Origin: Phycisphaerae bacterium
Lineage (GTDB): Bacteria; Planctomycetota; Phycisphaerae; Phycisphaerales; UBA1924
Assembly (NCBI GenBank): GCA_022180725.1
Contig: BQMO01000009.1
Coordinates: 62,001 to 126,000 of the forward strand
Length of the DNA: 64,000 nt
Reading direction: 5' to 3'
This document shows positions 24,147 through 33,180 of this stretch, in pieces. Made by a program: the position numbers and the translations under genes. Position 1 is the first letter of the stretch. Every line of letters starts with the position of its first letter. The notes beneath the pieces were generated by a model that made no database searches, had not been told where the DNA came from, and was given only the letters and a program-made list of their open reading frames with translations.

Positions 24147-25561
24147 GTGCGGCCCGTCGTTGCGGCGCCGACCACCCGCCGCCACACCCAGTACGCCGGC
24201 ACCCCCGCCGCGATGACCGCCAGCCACCGCACACTCGGCCCGGGCGACTCCAAGACCGAGAGCACCGTCATGCCGACCGCCGCAAGGACAAAGACCGCGG
24301 GCACGACCGGGTACCCCGGGCACCGGAAGGGTCGAGGCGCATCGGGCCGGCGCACGCGGAGCACGAACACCGCCCCCGCCGCCAGCCCGAAGAAGACCCA
24401 CATGAGGAACACGTACCCCTCGGCGAGACTTTGAAATGTGCGCATGGTGACGAGGGCAAGGATGGAGAGGGCCAACTGCACCCAGAGCGCCACGGCCGGC
24501 GTTTCGTGGCGAGGGTGGACGCGTCCGAGGATGGCGAAGAGCAGGCCGTCGCGCGATTGCTGGTACGTCACACGGGCGCCGGTCATAATCGACCCGTGCG
24601 TGGAGCCGAAGGTGGAGAGGGCGATCAGCGCCGCGGCCACCACGCCCGCCGAGGCTCCCACCACGCGCTCGAGCAGCGCCGGGGCGAGCGTGTCGAGCGT
24701 GCGCATGTGTTCGAGCGGGATCACGGCGATGTACGCGGCGTTGACGAAGACGTACAGCGCGATGACCGCGAGCGTGCCGAGCAGGTAGACCCGGGGCAGC
24801 GTGCGTTGCGGGTCGCGCACTTCGCCCGCGATGGCCCCCACGTCGCTCCAGCCGTCGTACGTCCACATGATGCCCGCCATGACGGGGACGATCGCCGCGT
24901 AGAACGACCCCGGGGCGGGGCCGGGCTTGAAGTTTGAGAGGTCTCCCGCGCCCAGGCAGAGCGGCACGAGAACGATGGCGGCGACGGCGGCGAACTTGAT
25001 GGCCGTCAGCGTGCCCGCGACTACCGTCCCCAGCCGAACACCACGCACGTTGATCGCCGTCAGCACGGTCAGCATGAGGGCGGTGGTCAGCATCACCGCC
25101 CAACCCGACCCGAGCACGCTGTCGAGCCGCGCGCCAAGCCCGGCGCTCAGCCACTCGGCCAGGTCGCGCCAATCGACACCCAGCGCGTGGTGCAGGTGCT
25201 CGCCGAAGACCACGGCGATGCCCGCGGCCCCGAGCGGCTTCATCAGCAGCATGTACGACCAACCGAACACAAACGCCGGCAACCGCCCGAACCCTTCGCG
25301 AATGAAGACGTAGACGCCGCCGGATTGCGGGTGCATGGTGGCGAGTTCGGCGAAGGTGAGCGCGCCGCAGAGCGCGAGCACCCCGCCGAGCACCCAGAGC
25401 GCCAGGATGACCGAGGGCGAGCCGAGGTACTGCGCGATGATCGGCGGCTGGCGGAAGATGCCCGACCCGATGACCACGCCGACCATGACGCCCACGGCGC
25501 CGAAGAGGCCAATGCGGCGGGGAAGATCCGAAGGGTTGCATGTCGTGTTATGAATCCGCAT
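24134..25561 (-). CDS. APC-superfamily amino-acid permease
   Basis: The 475-aa protein has about 12 membrane helices. The N-terminal signature GVMVGVVIGSGIFRQPP contains the unwound-helix GSGIF motif that binds amino-acid substrates in APC/LAT-type carriers. PQSGGVYVFIREGFG in the third helix is also typical. Substrate and direction (proton symport or exchange) cannot be read from sequence. The ATG at 25561 has only a weak GGAAG close by. It is divergent from the lipoprotein genes across a 65-nt spacer. Confidence 0.9.
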   Translation of the reverse strand: MRIHNTTCNPSDLPRRIGLFGAVGVMVGVVIGSGIFRQPPIIAQYLGSPSVILALWVLGGVLALCGALTFAELATMHPQSGGVYVFIREGFGRLPAFVFGWSYMLLMKPLGAAGIAVVFGEHLHHALGVDWRDLAEWLSAGLGARLDSVLGSGWAVMLTTALMLTVLTAINVRGVRLGTVVAGTLTAIKFAAVAAIVLVPLCLGAGDLSNFKPGPAPGSFYAAIVPVMAGIMWTYDGWSDVGAIAGEVRDPQRTLPRVYLLGTLAVIALYVFVNAAYIAVIPLEHMRTLDTLAPALLERVVGASAGVVAAALIALSTFGSTHGSIMTGARVTYQQSRDGLLFAILGRVHPRHETPAVALWVQLALSILALVTMRTFQSLAEGYVFLMWVFFGLAAGAVFVLRVRRPDAPRPFRCPGYPVVPAVFVLAAVGMTVLSVLESPGPSVRWLAVIAAGVPAYWVWRRVVGAATTGRTHES

Positions 25562-25590
25562 CTTCCATATTCACAGATACTTGCGCTCTC

Positions 25591-25619
25591 TTGCAGACAT
25601 GGTCCGCTGCTGGTACGCT
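25591..25619 (+). promoter_or_regulatory. Putative promoter, TTGCAG-17 nt-TACGCT, lipoprotein operon
   Basis: TTGCAG at 25591-25596 and TACGCT at 25614-25619 are spaced by 17 nt. The hexamer ends 7 nt before the ATG at 25627 with no Shine-Dalgarno, consistent with a leaderless transcript. Confidence 0.5.
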
Positions 25620-25626
25620 AACTGCC

Positions 25627-26043
25627 ATGAAAACGCATGTACCACTGTACCTGTCTCTAGCGACCTCTCTTGTTGTTATCGGGTGCACGGCCCAGCAGCA
25701 TGCACGGAGCGTGGCTCGCGCGGATGAAGAGGGCACCCAACTGACCGTTGGCAATGTACAACGATCCATCGACAAAGGTATGACAGGTGGACAGGTTGCC
25801 GAGGCACTCGGATCGCCAAATATCGTATCAACCGACGAGAACGGTCGTGAAGTGTGGATTTATGATCGGTTCGCGACGGAAGTAGTTGCATCGTCGTCGA
25901 GCTCCGGCTGGTATTTCCTCATCGGGGCCGCCGGGCAATCATCCGGAGCGGCGAGGTCGTCGCAACGATCGCTGACGGTCATCGTGAAGTTCGACGAGGC
26001 CAAGCGTGTACGCGACGTTGCGTATCACTCATCAAAGTTTTAG
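25627..26043 (+). CDS. Lipoprotein with SmpA/OmlA (BamE)-like domain
   Basis: The 138-aa product has a lipoprotein signal (MKTHVPLYLSLATSLVVIGC) with the lipobox V-I-G-C, predicting a mature N-terminal Cys. The segment IDKGMTGGQVAEALGSPNIV followed by EVWIYDRF fits the BamE/SmpA/OmlA fold (G-M-T-x-x-x-V-x-x-x-LG-x-P, then W-x-Y). Such proteins sit on the outer membrane and often support protein assembly. A Ser-rich loop interrupts the last strands. It leads a set of three small lipoprotein-like genes. Confidence 0.8.
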   Translation: MKTHVPLYLSLATSLVVIGCTAQQHARSVARADEEGTQLTVGNVQRSIDKGMTGGQVAEALGSPNIVSTDENGREVWIYDRFATEVVASSSSSGWYFLIGAAGQSSGAARSSQRSLTVIVKFDEAKRVRDVAYHSSKF

Positions 26044-26078
26044 ATTGCCAGGTTGGAGTCAATCGTAAGGGGGACCGC

Positions 26079-26618
26079 ATGCCGGAGAATCGTGGACGCG
26101 TAGTGCCGATCGCTGTTCTTTGTGGCATGTATTTCGTGTGGGGCGGGTGCGGCGGTGGAATCCCGAAGAACGCACTGCTGCTCTCGCCCCAGAGCCTTGA
26201 GAATCGCCAACTCCAAACACGACGCTTTGACTCTTCGGATGAGCGTCGAATCCTCGCCGCAGCGGTAGGCCTCGCCCAGGATCTCGGGTACAACATCGAG
26301 AACTCTGACGCAAAACTCGGAGTCGTGGTCGGTTCCAAAGACCGGGACGCCACCGAAGCGGGACAGGTTGTCGGTGCCGTGCTCATCGCGGTGCTCACCG
26401 GCGTCGCGACCCCGGTAGACAAGAATCAAAAAATCCGCATCAGCATCGTGACACATCCGGTCGGCGGCAGCACGGCCGTTCGCGTCACGTTCCAGCGGAT
26501 CGTCTGGAATACCCAAGGGCAGGTATCCAAACTTCAGTTCATCAACGACCCGGCGATCTATCAGGAGTTCTTCGAGAAACTTTCGAAGTCGGTCTTTCTG
26601 GAGGCGCACAAGATATGA
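26079..26618 (+). CDS. Putative lipoprotein, paralogue of the next gene
   Basis: The 179-aa protein has a hydrophobic leader ending VWGGCGGG, a plausible but imperfect lipobox. The mature part contains LQTRRFDSSDERRILAAAVG followed by LAQDLGYNIENSD, which matches LRSIQTRAFDTTDRTKML and LQDLGFVVDSAN in the next gene. A Gly/Val-rich hydrophobic stretch (AGQVVGAVLIAVLTGVATPV) interrupts the domain and might insert into a membrane; the paralogue lacks it. AAGGGGG lies before the ATG. It overlaps the next gene by 4 nt (ATGA). Confidence 0.7.
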   Translation: MPENRGRVVPIAVLCGMYFVWGGCGGGIPKNALLLSPQSLENRQLQTRRFDSSDERRILAAAVGLAQDLGYNIENSDAKLGVVVGSKDRDATEAGQVVGAVLIAVLTGVATPVDKNQKIRISIVTHPVGGSTAVRVTFQRIVWNTQGQVSKLQFINDPAIYQEFFEKLSKSVFLEAHKI

Positions 26619-27040
26619 ATCGCCCTGTACTACACGTTTTGGCCGTATGCCTCTCGGGCGTATCGCTCGCCGCGTGTCAAACATCGCAGCGTCAAATCAT
26701 GGCTTCTGAAGAGAGCCAGGTCAGACTCCGCAGTATTCAGACTAGAGCTTTCGACACGACCGACCGTACCAAAATGCTCCGCACCGCTATCGCCACACTG
26801 CAAGATCTCGGATTTGTCGTCGACAGCGCCAACGAAGAAATCGGCACGGTGACCGCCACGAAACTCGACGGATACGCGCTCCGCATGACCGTCACCGTCA
26901 GGCCTCGGGGTTCTACACAACTTCTGGTTCGCGCAAGCGGGCAATACAACCTCCAGGCGGTCGAAGCCCCGGAGCCGTACCAAAACTTCTTTGCCGCACT
27001 CGAAAAAGCGATCTTTCTCACCGCGCACCAGGTTGATTAG
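26615..27040 (+). CDS. Putative lipoprotein, short paralogue
   Basis: The 141-aa protein carries a clear lipoprotein signal with lipobox L-A-A-C (residues ~18-21). Its mature domain (IQTRAFDTTDRTKML, LQDLGFVVDSANEEIGTVT, then ALRMTVTVRPRGSTQLLVR) is a compact alpha/beta fold shared with the preceding gene. The C-terminal helices also align (PYQNFFAALEKAIFLTAHQ against IYQEFFEKLSKSVFLEAHK). The family name is not known to me. It ends by overlapping the convergent GNAT pseudogene by 4 nt. Confidence 0.75.
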   Translation: MNRPVLHVLAVCLSGVSLAACQTSQRQIMASEESQVRLRSIQTRAFDTTDRTKMLRTAIATLQDLGFVVDSANEEIGTVTATKLDGYALRMTVTVRPRGSTQLLVRASGQYNLQAVEAPEPYQNFFAALEKAIFLTAHQVD

Positions 27041-27625
27041 CCTCCAATCGCACAACGTGTGTTCAACGTGGCACGCACCCCAGCCCACTCCTCCGCGAGA
27101 ATGCTGTACATCACCGTGTCGCGGTAGGCCCCGTCGCGCATCACCATGTGTCGCCGCAGCGTGCCCTCTTCCTTCGCGCCGAGTTTGAGGATCGCCGCTC
27201 GGCTCGCCGCGTTCCGCGCGTCGGTCTTCAGCTGCACGCGGATGCACCCCAGCGTGTCGAACGCGTGGGCGAGGAGCAGGAGTTTGCATTCGGGGTTGAC
27301 GCGCGTGCTTCGCACCGCCTTGGCATAGAACGTCGCCCCGATCCAGCCCCCGATGGGCCGAGCGAATGTCCAGATAGCATGTCGCGCCCACCACGCGCCC
27401 GCTCGCCCGCTCGATCACCGCGAACGGCCGGGACGTCGGGTCGGCCAGGCGCAGGCGGGCGTAGAGCGCGGCCTGGGCCTCGGGCGGACCGTCGCACGCG
27501 TAATCCGGCGAGAAGTACCGAAACGTGTCGGCGTCGATGGCTTCGGCCAGAACAGGAACGTGGGCGATCGTCAGGGGTTCAAGGCGAACGTATCGGCCAT
27601 CGAGCGTGACGGGTCGAACCTCCAT
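27037..27625 (-). pseudogene. GNAT (RimJ-type) acetyltransferase, frameshifted
   Basis: The N-terminal part (MEVRPVTLDGRYVRLEPL... to ATCYLDIRSAHRGL) lies in one frame. The rest (WIGATFYAKAVRSTRVNPE... onward, with LLLLAHAFDTLGCIRVQL and NAASRAAILKLGA) lies in another. The switch occurs near 27341-27352. Relatives normally read L-E-I-G-W-T-W-I-G here, so about five residues are missing and the frame is lost. Members N-acetylate amines or protein N-termini. GAGGAG precedes the ATG. A sequencing error could mimic this, but both the missing residues and the shift would have to be explained. Confidence 0.75.
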
Positions 27626-27692
27626 GCTCGCTCCTCTCGTTCGGCCCGAACGTGAATCGCCCCGACGACCGTGCCGAAGCCATGGCGCGGGC

Positions 27693-29411
27693 TTAGTGCA
27701 GCACGCGGTACACCTCGGCTTCGTCGGTGAGGCCGGCCCGCACCTTCTCCATCGCGTCGTCGCGCATGGGCTTGAAGCCGGCGCGCTTGGCCGCTTCGTA
27801 GAGCGTCACCGCGTCGACGCGACTCGCCGTCAACTGCCGCAACTCGTCGTTCATCGCCATGATCTCGTACGCCGCGAGGCGGCCTTTGTACCCCGTGCCG
27901 TAGCACGCCTCGCACCGCCCCGGCGGGTCGGCCGTCTGCCCGCTCCCCGCGCACGTCCGGCACGTCCGCCGCAGCAGCCGCTGCGCGAGCGTGGCCAGGA
28001 GCGAACTGGTGATGAGGTACGGCTCGATGCCGATGTCCACCAGCCGCGGGATGGCGCTCGGGGCGTCGTTGGTGTGCAGCGTCGCGAGCACCAGGTGCCC
28101 GGTGAGCGAGGCTTGGATGGCCAGTTGGGCCGTCTCCGCGTCGCGGATTTCGCCCACCAGGATCACGTCGGGGTCCTGCCGCAGCAGGCTGCGCAGGCCC
28201 ACCGCGAACGTCACGCCCCGCTTCACGTTCACCTGCATCTGGCTGATCCCCTCGAGGTGATACTCGACGGGGTCTTCGATGGTCATGACGTTGCGGCTGG
28301 CGCGGTCGATGCGCGAGAGGGCCGCGTACAAGGTCGTCGTCTTGCCGCTGCCCGTCGGCCCGGTGACGAGGATGATCCCGTTGGGCCGCTCGATCAGGTC
28401 GAGCAGTTGCGTCTGCATGCCCCGCGTCATCCCGATCTCGTCGAGCGACAACTGCGTGGCGGTCTGGTCGAGCAGGCGCAGCACGAGCCGCTCACCGTAC
28501 ACCGTGGGGATGGCCGAGAACCGGATATCCACCTTGCGGCTGCCCACGCGGACACTCGTGTGCCCGTCCTGCGGGCTGTGGCGATTGGCGATGTCGAGTT
28601 CGGTCATCACCTTCAGGCGCGAGGAAATGGCCGACGCCAGCGACAACGGCGGGCTGAAGGCATCCACCAGCATTCCGTCGATACGGAAGCGAATGACCAG
28701 GCGCGACTCCATCGGGTGCACGTGCACGTCGCTCGCCCGCCGGCGCAACGCCTCGAACAGGATCATGTTCACGAGGCGAATCACCGGCGTCTGCCGGGCC
28801 AGTTGCAGGAGGTCGGTGGCCTGCCCGGCGCCCGCGGCAGCGGCGGCGATGGCCCGCTCGTCCAGCGGCATTTCCTCGATGATCTCCGTCACCAGGTCCT
28901 GCCGCTGCTCGTACCCCCGGTTGATCAGGTTCGCCACGCTCGCCCGGGGCGAGAGCACCAGCCGCACCGGCATGGCGAGCATGTCCTCGAGCATGGCGAA
29001 CACGCCCGGCTGCATCGGCTGCGCCGTGGCCACCTTCATCACCTGCCCGTCGCTTTCCAGCCCCGCGCACAGCCGACCGCGCGCCACGTCCGCCGGCACC
29101 ACCTCGTAGAACCGCGACGCCGACTCGTGCATCCGCGGCTCGGCGACGAAACTCAACCCCGTGCGCTTGGCCAGCATCTCCAGCGCCTGGTGCTCGTCCA
29201 GCGCCAGCATCTGGAGCAGGACGTCCCACGGCTCTTCGTCGGAGCCTTCAACCAGCGCGAACTGCCGCGCCTGCTCCGCCGAGAGCGGCAGCGGGGCGAA
29301 CAACTCCGCCACGCGCGCCAACTCCGACGCGCTGGGCGCCTCGCCCGCGTCGGCCACGGGCGCCGTCCCGCGACGCGCCAACAACCCCTTGCTTGTGCCG
29401 TGGCTCGCCAT
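27693..29411 (-). CDS. gspE: Type II secretion / type IV pilus assembly ATPase (GspE/PilB)
   Basis: The 572-aa ATPase should power pseudopilus or pilus assembly at the inner membrane. It has the N-terminal T2SSE_N domain, then Walker A GPTGSGKTTT near residue 350, the Asp box, Walker B LVGEIRDAETA and the His box ATLHTNDA. A four-Cys Zn finger (CRTCAGSG with CEACYGTG) lies near the C-terminus, as in GspE and PilB. It starts 9 nt after gspD. No gspF, gspG or other partner lies in the window. Confidence 0.92.
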   Translation of the reverse strand: MASHGTSKGLLARRGTAPVADAGEAPSASELARVAELFAPLPLSAEQARQFALVEGSDEEPWDVLLQMLALDEHQALEMLAKRTGLSFVAEPRMHESASRFYEVVPADVARGRLCAGLESDGQVMKVATAQPMQPGVFAMLEDMLAMPVRLVLSPRASVANLINRGYEQRQDLVTEIIEEMPLDERAIAAAAAGAGQATDLLQLARQTPVIRLVNMILFEALRRRASDVHVHPMESRLVIRFRIDGMLVDAFSPPLSLASAISSRLKVMTELDIANRHSPQDGHTSVRVGSRKVDIRFSAIPTVYGERLVLRLLDQTATQLSLDEIGMTRGMQTQLLDLIERPNGIILVTGPTGSGKTTTLYAALSRIDRASRNVMTIEDPVEYHLEGISQMQVNVKRGVTFAVGLRSLLRQDPDVILVGEIRDAETAQLAIQASLTGHLVLATLHTNDAPSAIPRLVDIGIEPYLITSSLLATLAQRLLRRTCRTCAGSGQTADPPGRCEACYGTGYKGRLAAYEIMAMNDELRQLTASRVDAVTLYEAAKRAGFKPMRDDAMEKVRAGLTDEAEVYRVLH

Positions 29412-29420
29412 GTGTAGGGT

Positions 29421-32087
29421 TCAGTCCGGGTTGGGCCAGTCCGAGGGGTTCCGCGTCGGGACGGCCGACGTCGACGCGCCGTCCGATGGCTGAGGCGGGG
29501 GAGGCGCCGGGGCGGGCTGGCCCGGCGCGACAATCTCGGTGATCGAGGGGCGCAGTTCGGGCACGTCGGGGTCGAGGTCCACGCGCGCCTGCGGGCCGCG
29601 GGTCAGCAGTTTCAGATCGTTGAACGTCGGGTCGCGGAGAATCTTGGGCGTCAGGAACACGTAGAGCACCGTCTTGCGGTTGCCCGTGCTGCGGTCCTGG
29701 AACAGCAGGCCCACGAGCGGGATGTCGCCCAGGAGCGGGATCTTGGCGACGGTCTTGGACTTGCTGTCCACCACCAGCCCGCCGACGACGATGGTGTAGT
29801 CGGAGGGGATGGTGATGCTCGAGGACGTGATGGTGTTGGTCTGTTTGGGGGGCGAAAGGCGCGTGCCCCCCACGACCTCGCCCTGCCCCGTGAAACTCGA
29901 CAGTTCGATGTTGTACTCCAGCCGCAGGTGCCCCCCGCCGCTGATCTGCGGCTTCACGTGCAGCGTCGTCCCCGCGGTGGCGGATTCGCCCTGCGTGACG
30001 ATGTCGCCCGAACCGCCCGTGGTGCCACGGCTGATCGTCGTCGTGGGCTGTTCGTCGAGGCTGACCACCTCCGCCTCTTCGTTGTCATCCACGAGGAGTT
30101 GGGGGTTCGAGATGATCCGCGAATCCGTCTCGTTCGCCAGCGCCGTCATCACGATCGGCACCATGTCGTTGCGGATCACCGCGCCCGTGAACCCGGTGAA
30201 CGGGTTGACCGTCGGCGGAGTCAGAATGCTCCCGGTGGCCGCGTAGGTCGCCAGCCCGAAACTCTGCGTGAACACGCCCCCGGTACCTGCGGCGTTGATA
30301 AGTTGCGTCTCGAACGCCGTGCGCAGTTTGTCGTCCGTCGTTACCGCGACGATCTTGGCCTCGATGTACACCTGCGGACGGCGGAGGTCGAGTTTCTCGA
30401 TCAGCCGCGCAAACTCCGGCTGCTGCCCGGCCTGGGCCTTCACCAGCAACTGGTTGTTCTTCTCGTCCGGGTACACGAACGCCGAACCGCCGTCGATCGA
30501 GACGTCGTCGCCCCCGCTCGCGGGCGCCCCCACGACACGCGGCGTGTTGGCACGCGAGACTGACGAGGACGAACGCGAAGGGGTTGATCGCCGCCCGGAC
30601 GAACCGCTCCCGCCCGTGTCGCCCGGCAAGAGCGGGGCCGCCGCCACGGGGCCGGTGCCCGTGATCAACCCGTTGATGATGTCCGCGAGATCGACGGCTT
30701 GGGCGTTCTTGAGTTTGTAGACCCGCGTCACGATCGCCTCGGCCTCGGTATCAAGTTGATCGAGCAGCGCCTTGAGTTGCTCCTGCTGCGACGCCGTGCC
30801 GTAATAGATGATCTGCCCGCGCCCCTCGTCGACGACCATGAGCGGCCCGCCGACGATCGTCGGCGTCGTCCCCGCGGCCTGTCCCTGGCGGAGCAGGTTC
30901 GGGTCCCGCCCCTGCGGCACGCCGAACGACGATCCGCTCGTCATCGCGGAGAGGTCCGCGATCGTGATAACCTCGCCCAGACCGCGCCCGCGGGCGATAT
31001 CGGCGACCTGCGAGGCTGACCGACCGGCCCGGTACGTGCGCGGGATCAGTTCATTCGGCACGTCAATGACGGCGACGACGCGTTTGACCTGCTCGATCTC
31101 GTCGCTGGTACCCCGGAAGATCAGGGCGTTGCCCTGCTGATCGACGCTGAGGCGTTCGGAGAGGCTGTAGAGCGTGCTGAGGTTTCGGGCCGTGGGCTGT
31201 TCCCCGCCCCCGCCCCCCGGTGCCCGTCCGCCGCCCGGGGCCGCGGTTGCTGCCGCGGGCTGGGCCATGCCGATCAGTTGCAGCGCCCGCTCCCGCGCCA
31301 CCGACGCCGAGATGTGCTCGAGCGGCAAGCGTTCGAACCCGGCCTGGAGATGCTCGGCGATGATCGCGTTCACGACCTGCCCGATGGCATCCAGCCGACC
31401 GGGTGTGTCCGTTGCGACGATAATGCCCAGGTCGTCGATGTACGCGTACTGTCGCGCCGCGCCGCCCGGGCCGGGGCCGGGCGGGCCGACCTGCCCCTCG
31501 ATGGCCGCCTTCAGCGACGTCGGCCTCATGTTCGGCGTGCGGAAGACACGCGTGGACGACAACGCCCCGCCCACGTTCGGCACCACCTGGTTGATCGCCG
31601 ACACGGTGTACAGCCCAAACTGGTCCCGCGTGATCGTCCATGCCTGCTGCTCCAACAGCGACCGCAGCAGCGACATCAGGTCCTGCTTCCGGATGGGCAC
31701 GGGTGCATTGAACCGCACCATGCCCGGCACGTCGCCCACGATCGTGATGTTGATCTCCAGCGTCGTCGCGACCAGTTCCACCAGCGTGGCCATGTTCACC
31801 GGCTCGGAGAACGCCGAGAGGGTCACCATCTCGGGATCGTCGCTGGCGATGTCGGGCAGCGGGCCGGAATGCACCGCGAGCGGGGGTGTTGGATTTGCCG
31901 GGGTCGGCTGCCCCTTGCCCGGCGGCGTCTTCACCGGCGCGTTGGCTCCCCCGAGCGAGGCCGGCTGCCCTTTGGGATCGATCACCGGCACGGCCTTGGC
32001 AGGCTGCCAGGCCAGCACCGTACCCGACGCCACGAGCAATGCACCCATGCCACCGATCACGCTTCCCGCAGTTTGCGCCCTCGGCAC
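29421..32087 (-). CDS. gspD: Type II secretion system secretin (GspD)
   Basis: The 888-aa outer-membrane secretin has a signal peptide, then an N0-like domain (FSEPVNMATLVELVATTLE) and repeated secretin N-domains (INAIIAEHLQAGFERLPLEHIS and later ones). The C-terminal multimeric ring carries the signature VPLLGDIPLVGLLFQDRS-type sequence. Ser/Gly/Pro-rich linkers, including [18 protein letters not shown], separate the domains. The GTG at 32087 is preferred because GGAGG lies 8 nt upstream; a GTG 6 nt earlier is too close. It heads a two-gene operon with gspE. Confidence 0.9.
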   Translation of the reverse strand: MPRAQTAGSVIGGMGALLVASGTVLAWQPAKAVPVIDPKGQPASLGGANAPVKTPPGKGQPTPANPTPPLAVHSGPLPDIASDDPEMVTLSAFSEPVNMATLVELVATTLEINITIVGDVPGMVRFNAPVPIRKQDLMSLLRSLLEQQAWTITRDQFGLYTVSAINQVVPNVGGALSSTRVFRTPNMRPTSLKAAIEGQVGPPGPGPGGAARQYAYIDDLGIIVATDTPGRLDAIGQVVNAIIAEHLQAGFERLPLEHISASVARERALQLIGMAQPAAATAAPGGGRAPGGGGGEQPTARNLSTLYSLSERLSVDQQGNALIFRGTSDEIEQVKRVVAVIDVPNELIPRTYRAGRSASQVADIARGRGLGEVITIADLSAMTSGSSFGVPQGRDPNLLRQGQAAGTTPTIVGGPLMVVDEGRGQIIYYGTASQQEQLKALLDQLDTEAEAIVTRVYKLKNAQAVDLADIINGLITGTGPVAAAPLLPGDTGGSGSSGRRSTPSRSSSSVSRANTPRVVGAPASGGDDVSIDGGSAFVYPDEKNNQLLVKAQAGQQPEFARLIEKLDLRRPQVYIEAKIVAVTTDDKLRTAFETQLINAAGTGGVFTQSFGLATYAATGSILTPPTVNPFTGFTGAVIRNDMVPIVMTALANETDSRIISNPQLLVDDNEEAEVVSLDEQPTTTISRGTTGGSGDIVTQGESATAGTTLHVKPQISGGGHLRLEYNIELSSFTGQGEVVGGTRLSPPKQTNTITSSSITIPSDYTIVVGGLVVDSKSKTVAKIPLLGDIPLVGLLFQDRSTGNRKTVLYVFLTPKILRDPTFNDLKLLTRGPQARVDLDPDVPELRPSITEIVAPGQPAPAPPPPQPSDGASTSAVPTRNPSDWPNPD

Positions 32088-32202
32088 GTTCACGCCCTCC
32101 CTGGACCACCAACCGGCGCGATGCACCGCGGACTACGGTGAACACCCTTCAGGCCAGGTCCCTATGGCCTCGTTAGGGTTGTTCGTGCAAAGGTAGGCAT
32201 CC

Positions 32203-33156
32203 GTGAGCGCACCTTCACCCCAACAACCCCTTCGCATCGTCAGCCTGCTCCCCTCCGCCACAGAGATTCTCGGACTCCTTGAGGCCGAGCAACTTCTGGT
32301 CGGGCGGTCGCACGAATGTGATTACCCGCCGAGTGTCCGGCGCGCGCCGATTCTTTCCCGGCAGCACGTGGTTCCGGCGTCTCCCGCCGAGATCGACCGG
32401 GCCGTACGAACTCACCTCGCCGGAGGTGAGTCCTTGTACATGCTCGACGCCGACACCTTGCGGGCGGCCCGCCCGGACATCATCCTGACACAGGATGTCT
32501 GCCATGTCTGCTCGATTGACCTGGCCACGGTTCGGCGGGTTGCCATGGGCATGTCCCCCGAGCCGGTCGTCGTCAGTCTCAACCCGAGCTCGCTGGAGGA
32601 CGTGCTCGACGACATCCTTCGGGTTGGACGAGCGATTGGGCACGTTGATCGCGCCGGGGTAGCGGTTGTCGGCCTGCGCGAACGCCTCGCCCGTGCTCAG
32701 GAACACGTCAACGCGTACGAGGAAGGGCCGTCGGTGGCGATGCTGGAGTGGACCGACCCGCTGTTCTGCGCCGGGCATTGGTCAGCCCGGCTGATCGAAT
32801 TGGCCGGGGGACGCCACCTGTTGAACCCGTCCGTCGGGCACCCTCCGTCGCCGCCGGGACCATCGCGGGCGATCTCGCCCGAGGAACTCATCGCCGCCGA
32901 GCCGGAGTTTCTGATCGTGTGCCCGTGCGGGGCGGGGTTGGAGACGACGCGCGCGTGGGCACAGGCCTTGCGGGCTCACTCGTGGTGGCGCGACCTGCCG
33001 GCGGTGCGGCGTGGGCGGGTGGCCCTGCTGGACGGCAACCAGATGTTCAACCGGCCCGGGCCGAGGCTGGTCGATGCCTTCGAGTTCCTGGTTGGGTGGC
33101 TGCATGGGGCACCCGGACTGGTCCCGCCCGGTTTCCCGTGGGAGTTGCTGCGCTAG
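32203..33156 (+). CDS. BtuF-like periplasmic-binding-fold protein
   Basis: The 317-aa protein begins RIVSLLPSATEILGLL, then VGRSHECDYP, typical of cobalamin/heme-type ABC binding proteins (cluster with BtuF). ILTQDVCHVCSID and GRVALLDGNQMFNRPGPR are also family-like. It lacks a signal peptide and no permease or ATPase genes adjoin it, so it may be a cytosolic corrinoid-binding protein rather than a transporter part. GTG 32203 is the start; a TAGGGT hexamer lies 23 nt upstream and AAAGG between them. Confidence 0.82.
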   Translation: MSAPSPQQPLRIVSLLPSATEILGLLEAEQLLVGRSHECDYPPSVRRAPILSRQHVVPASPAEIDRAVRTHLAGGESLYMLDADTLRAARPDIILTQDVCHVCSIDLATVRRVAMGMSPEPVVVSLNPSSLEDVLDDILRVGRAIGHVDRAGVAVVGLRERLARAQEHVNAYEEGPSVAMLEWTDPLFCAGHWSARLIELAGGRHLLNPSVGHPPSPPGPSRAISPEELIAAEPEFLIVCPCGAGLETTRAWAQALRAHSWWRDLPAVRRGRVALLDGNQMFNRPGPRLVDAFEFLVGWLHGAPGLVPPGFPWELLR

Positions 33157-33174
33157 GGGCGTTCCCGGTACCCT
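33145..33174 (+). promoter_or_regulatory. Putative promoter, TTGCTG-18 nt-TACCCT, tricorn-like gene
   Basis: TTGCTG at 33145-33150 and TACCCT at 33169-33174 are spaced by 18 nt. The hexamer ends 6 nt before the ATG at 33181, inside and just beyond the end of the upstream gene. Confidence 0.4.
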
Positions 33175-33180
33175 CCGGGC

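Noticed and set aside
27525-29417. A 630-codon plus-strand frame antisense to gspE
   Set aside because: gspE carries all expected ATPase motifs on the minus strand; the antisense frame has none.
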